A stretch of 64,000 bases of DNA from Lateolabrax maculatus (taxonomy: Eukaryota > Chordata > Actinopteri > Acropomatiformes > Lateolabracidae), in assembly GCA_031216445.1 (NCBI GenBank), contig CM062206.1:5898001-5962000 (forward strand). Reading direction: 5' to 3'. The translations under genes and the position numbers were made by a program. Below, in pieces: positions 63,901 through 64,000 of this stretch. How positions within the stretch are numbered: the stretch's first letter is position 1; each line of letters opens with the position of its first letter. The notes beneath the pieces were generated by a model. It did not search any database. It had not been told where the DNA came from and saw only the letters and a list, made by a program, of their open reading frames with translations.

Positions 63901-64000
63901 ATATGATGAAGTTATTAGTCCCCGATTCTGAAACTGATATCAATGTTGAAATCATCATATTTATTTAGAGAACTGCTGACTTTAAGCCTTGATTTACAAA
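54926..64000. other. Gene-free right flank
   Basis: No supported gene to the window end. Has an (AC)n run at 57210-57229, a bipartite inverted repeat at 59063-59115 inside a mixed-complexity block (59030-59145), and a short hairpin near 60866-60900. All open frames are short and unrelated to known families as far as I can tell. Confidence 0.55.

Noticed and set aside
1..64000. CRISPR arrays, operons, prokaryotic or viral genes
   Set aside because: None present; the genes have vertebrate exon structure and no regularly spaced repeat arrays were seen.

Overview
The window reads as vertebrate nuclear DNA from a ray-finned fish, probably a percomorph-like teleost. The evidence is two multi-exon vertebrate developmental genes with GT-AG introns, long AT-rich noncoding flanks, CA/GT/CT microsatellites, tRNA-derived SINEs, and short non-autonomous DNA transposons of kinds common in teleost genomes. 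No prokaryotic, viral or organellar segment was seen.

Only two protein-coding genes can be supported. The first is a ladybird-type homeobox gene on the plus strand (two coding exons, 24500-24824 and 25630-26093, 262 aa). I call it lbx2 from its linker and C-terminal sequence and from its neighbour. The second is pcgf1, the Polycomb group RING finger 1 gene, on the minus strand. It has nine coding exons between 40244 and 32663 and encodes 261 aa. Every exon joins in frame and the product matches the full length of vertebrate PCGF1. The genes are convergent, with about 5.7 kb between their predicted poly(A) signals. As I recall, LBX2 and PCGF1 are also neighbours in human, so this looks like an old linkage.

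Layout: 1-24000 is non-coding flank with a few decayed transposable elements, a CpG-dense patch without a gene near 19.9-20.1 kb, and several blocks that look like conserved regulatory DNA. 24.0-26.8 kb is lbx2 with its proximal promoter and 3' UTR. 26.8-32.5 kb is the spacer between the two 3' ends. 32.5-40.3 kb is pcgf1, whose CpG-island promoter holds a perfect 19-bp inverted repeat carrying two opposed ETS sites, directly beside a start codon embedded in a YY1/TISU-like motif. 40.3-64 kb is a gene-free region with two SINEs, a small hAT-type element and more candidate regulatory blocks.

Nothing here amounts to an undescribed multi-gene system. The most unusual items are the palindromic pcgf1 promoter, a 16-bp perfect palindrome centred on TAATTA upstream of lbx2, a triple nuclear-receptor half-site in pcgf1 intron 1, the orphan CpG patch, and a long frame with a single stop ending in an A-rich tail at about 30.2-30.7 kb. 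Calls of candidate enhancers rest on motif content and base complexity judged by eye, with no alignment behind them.
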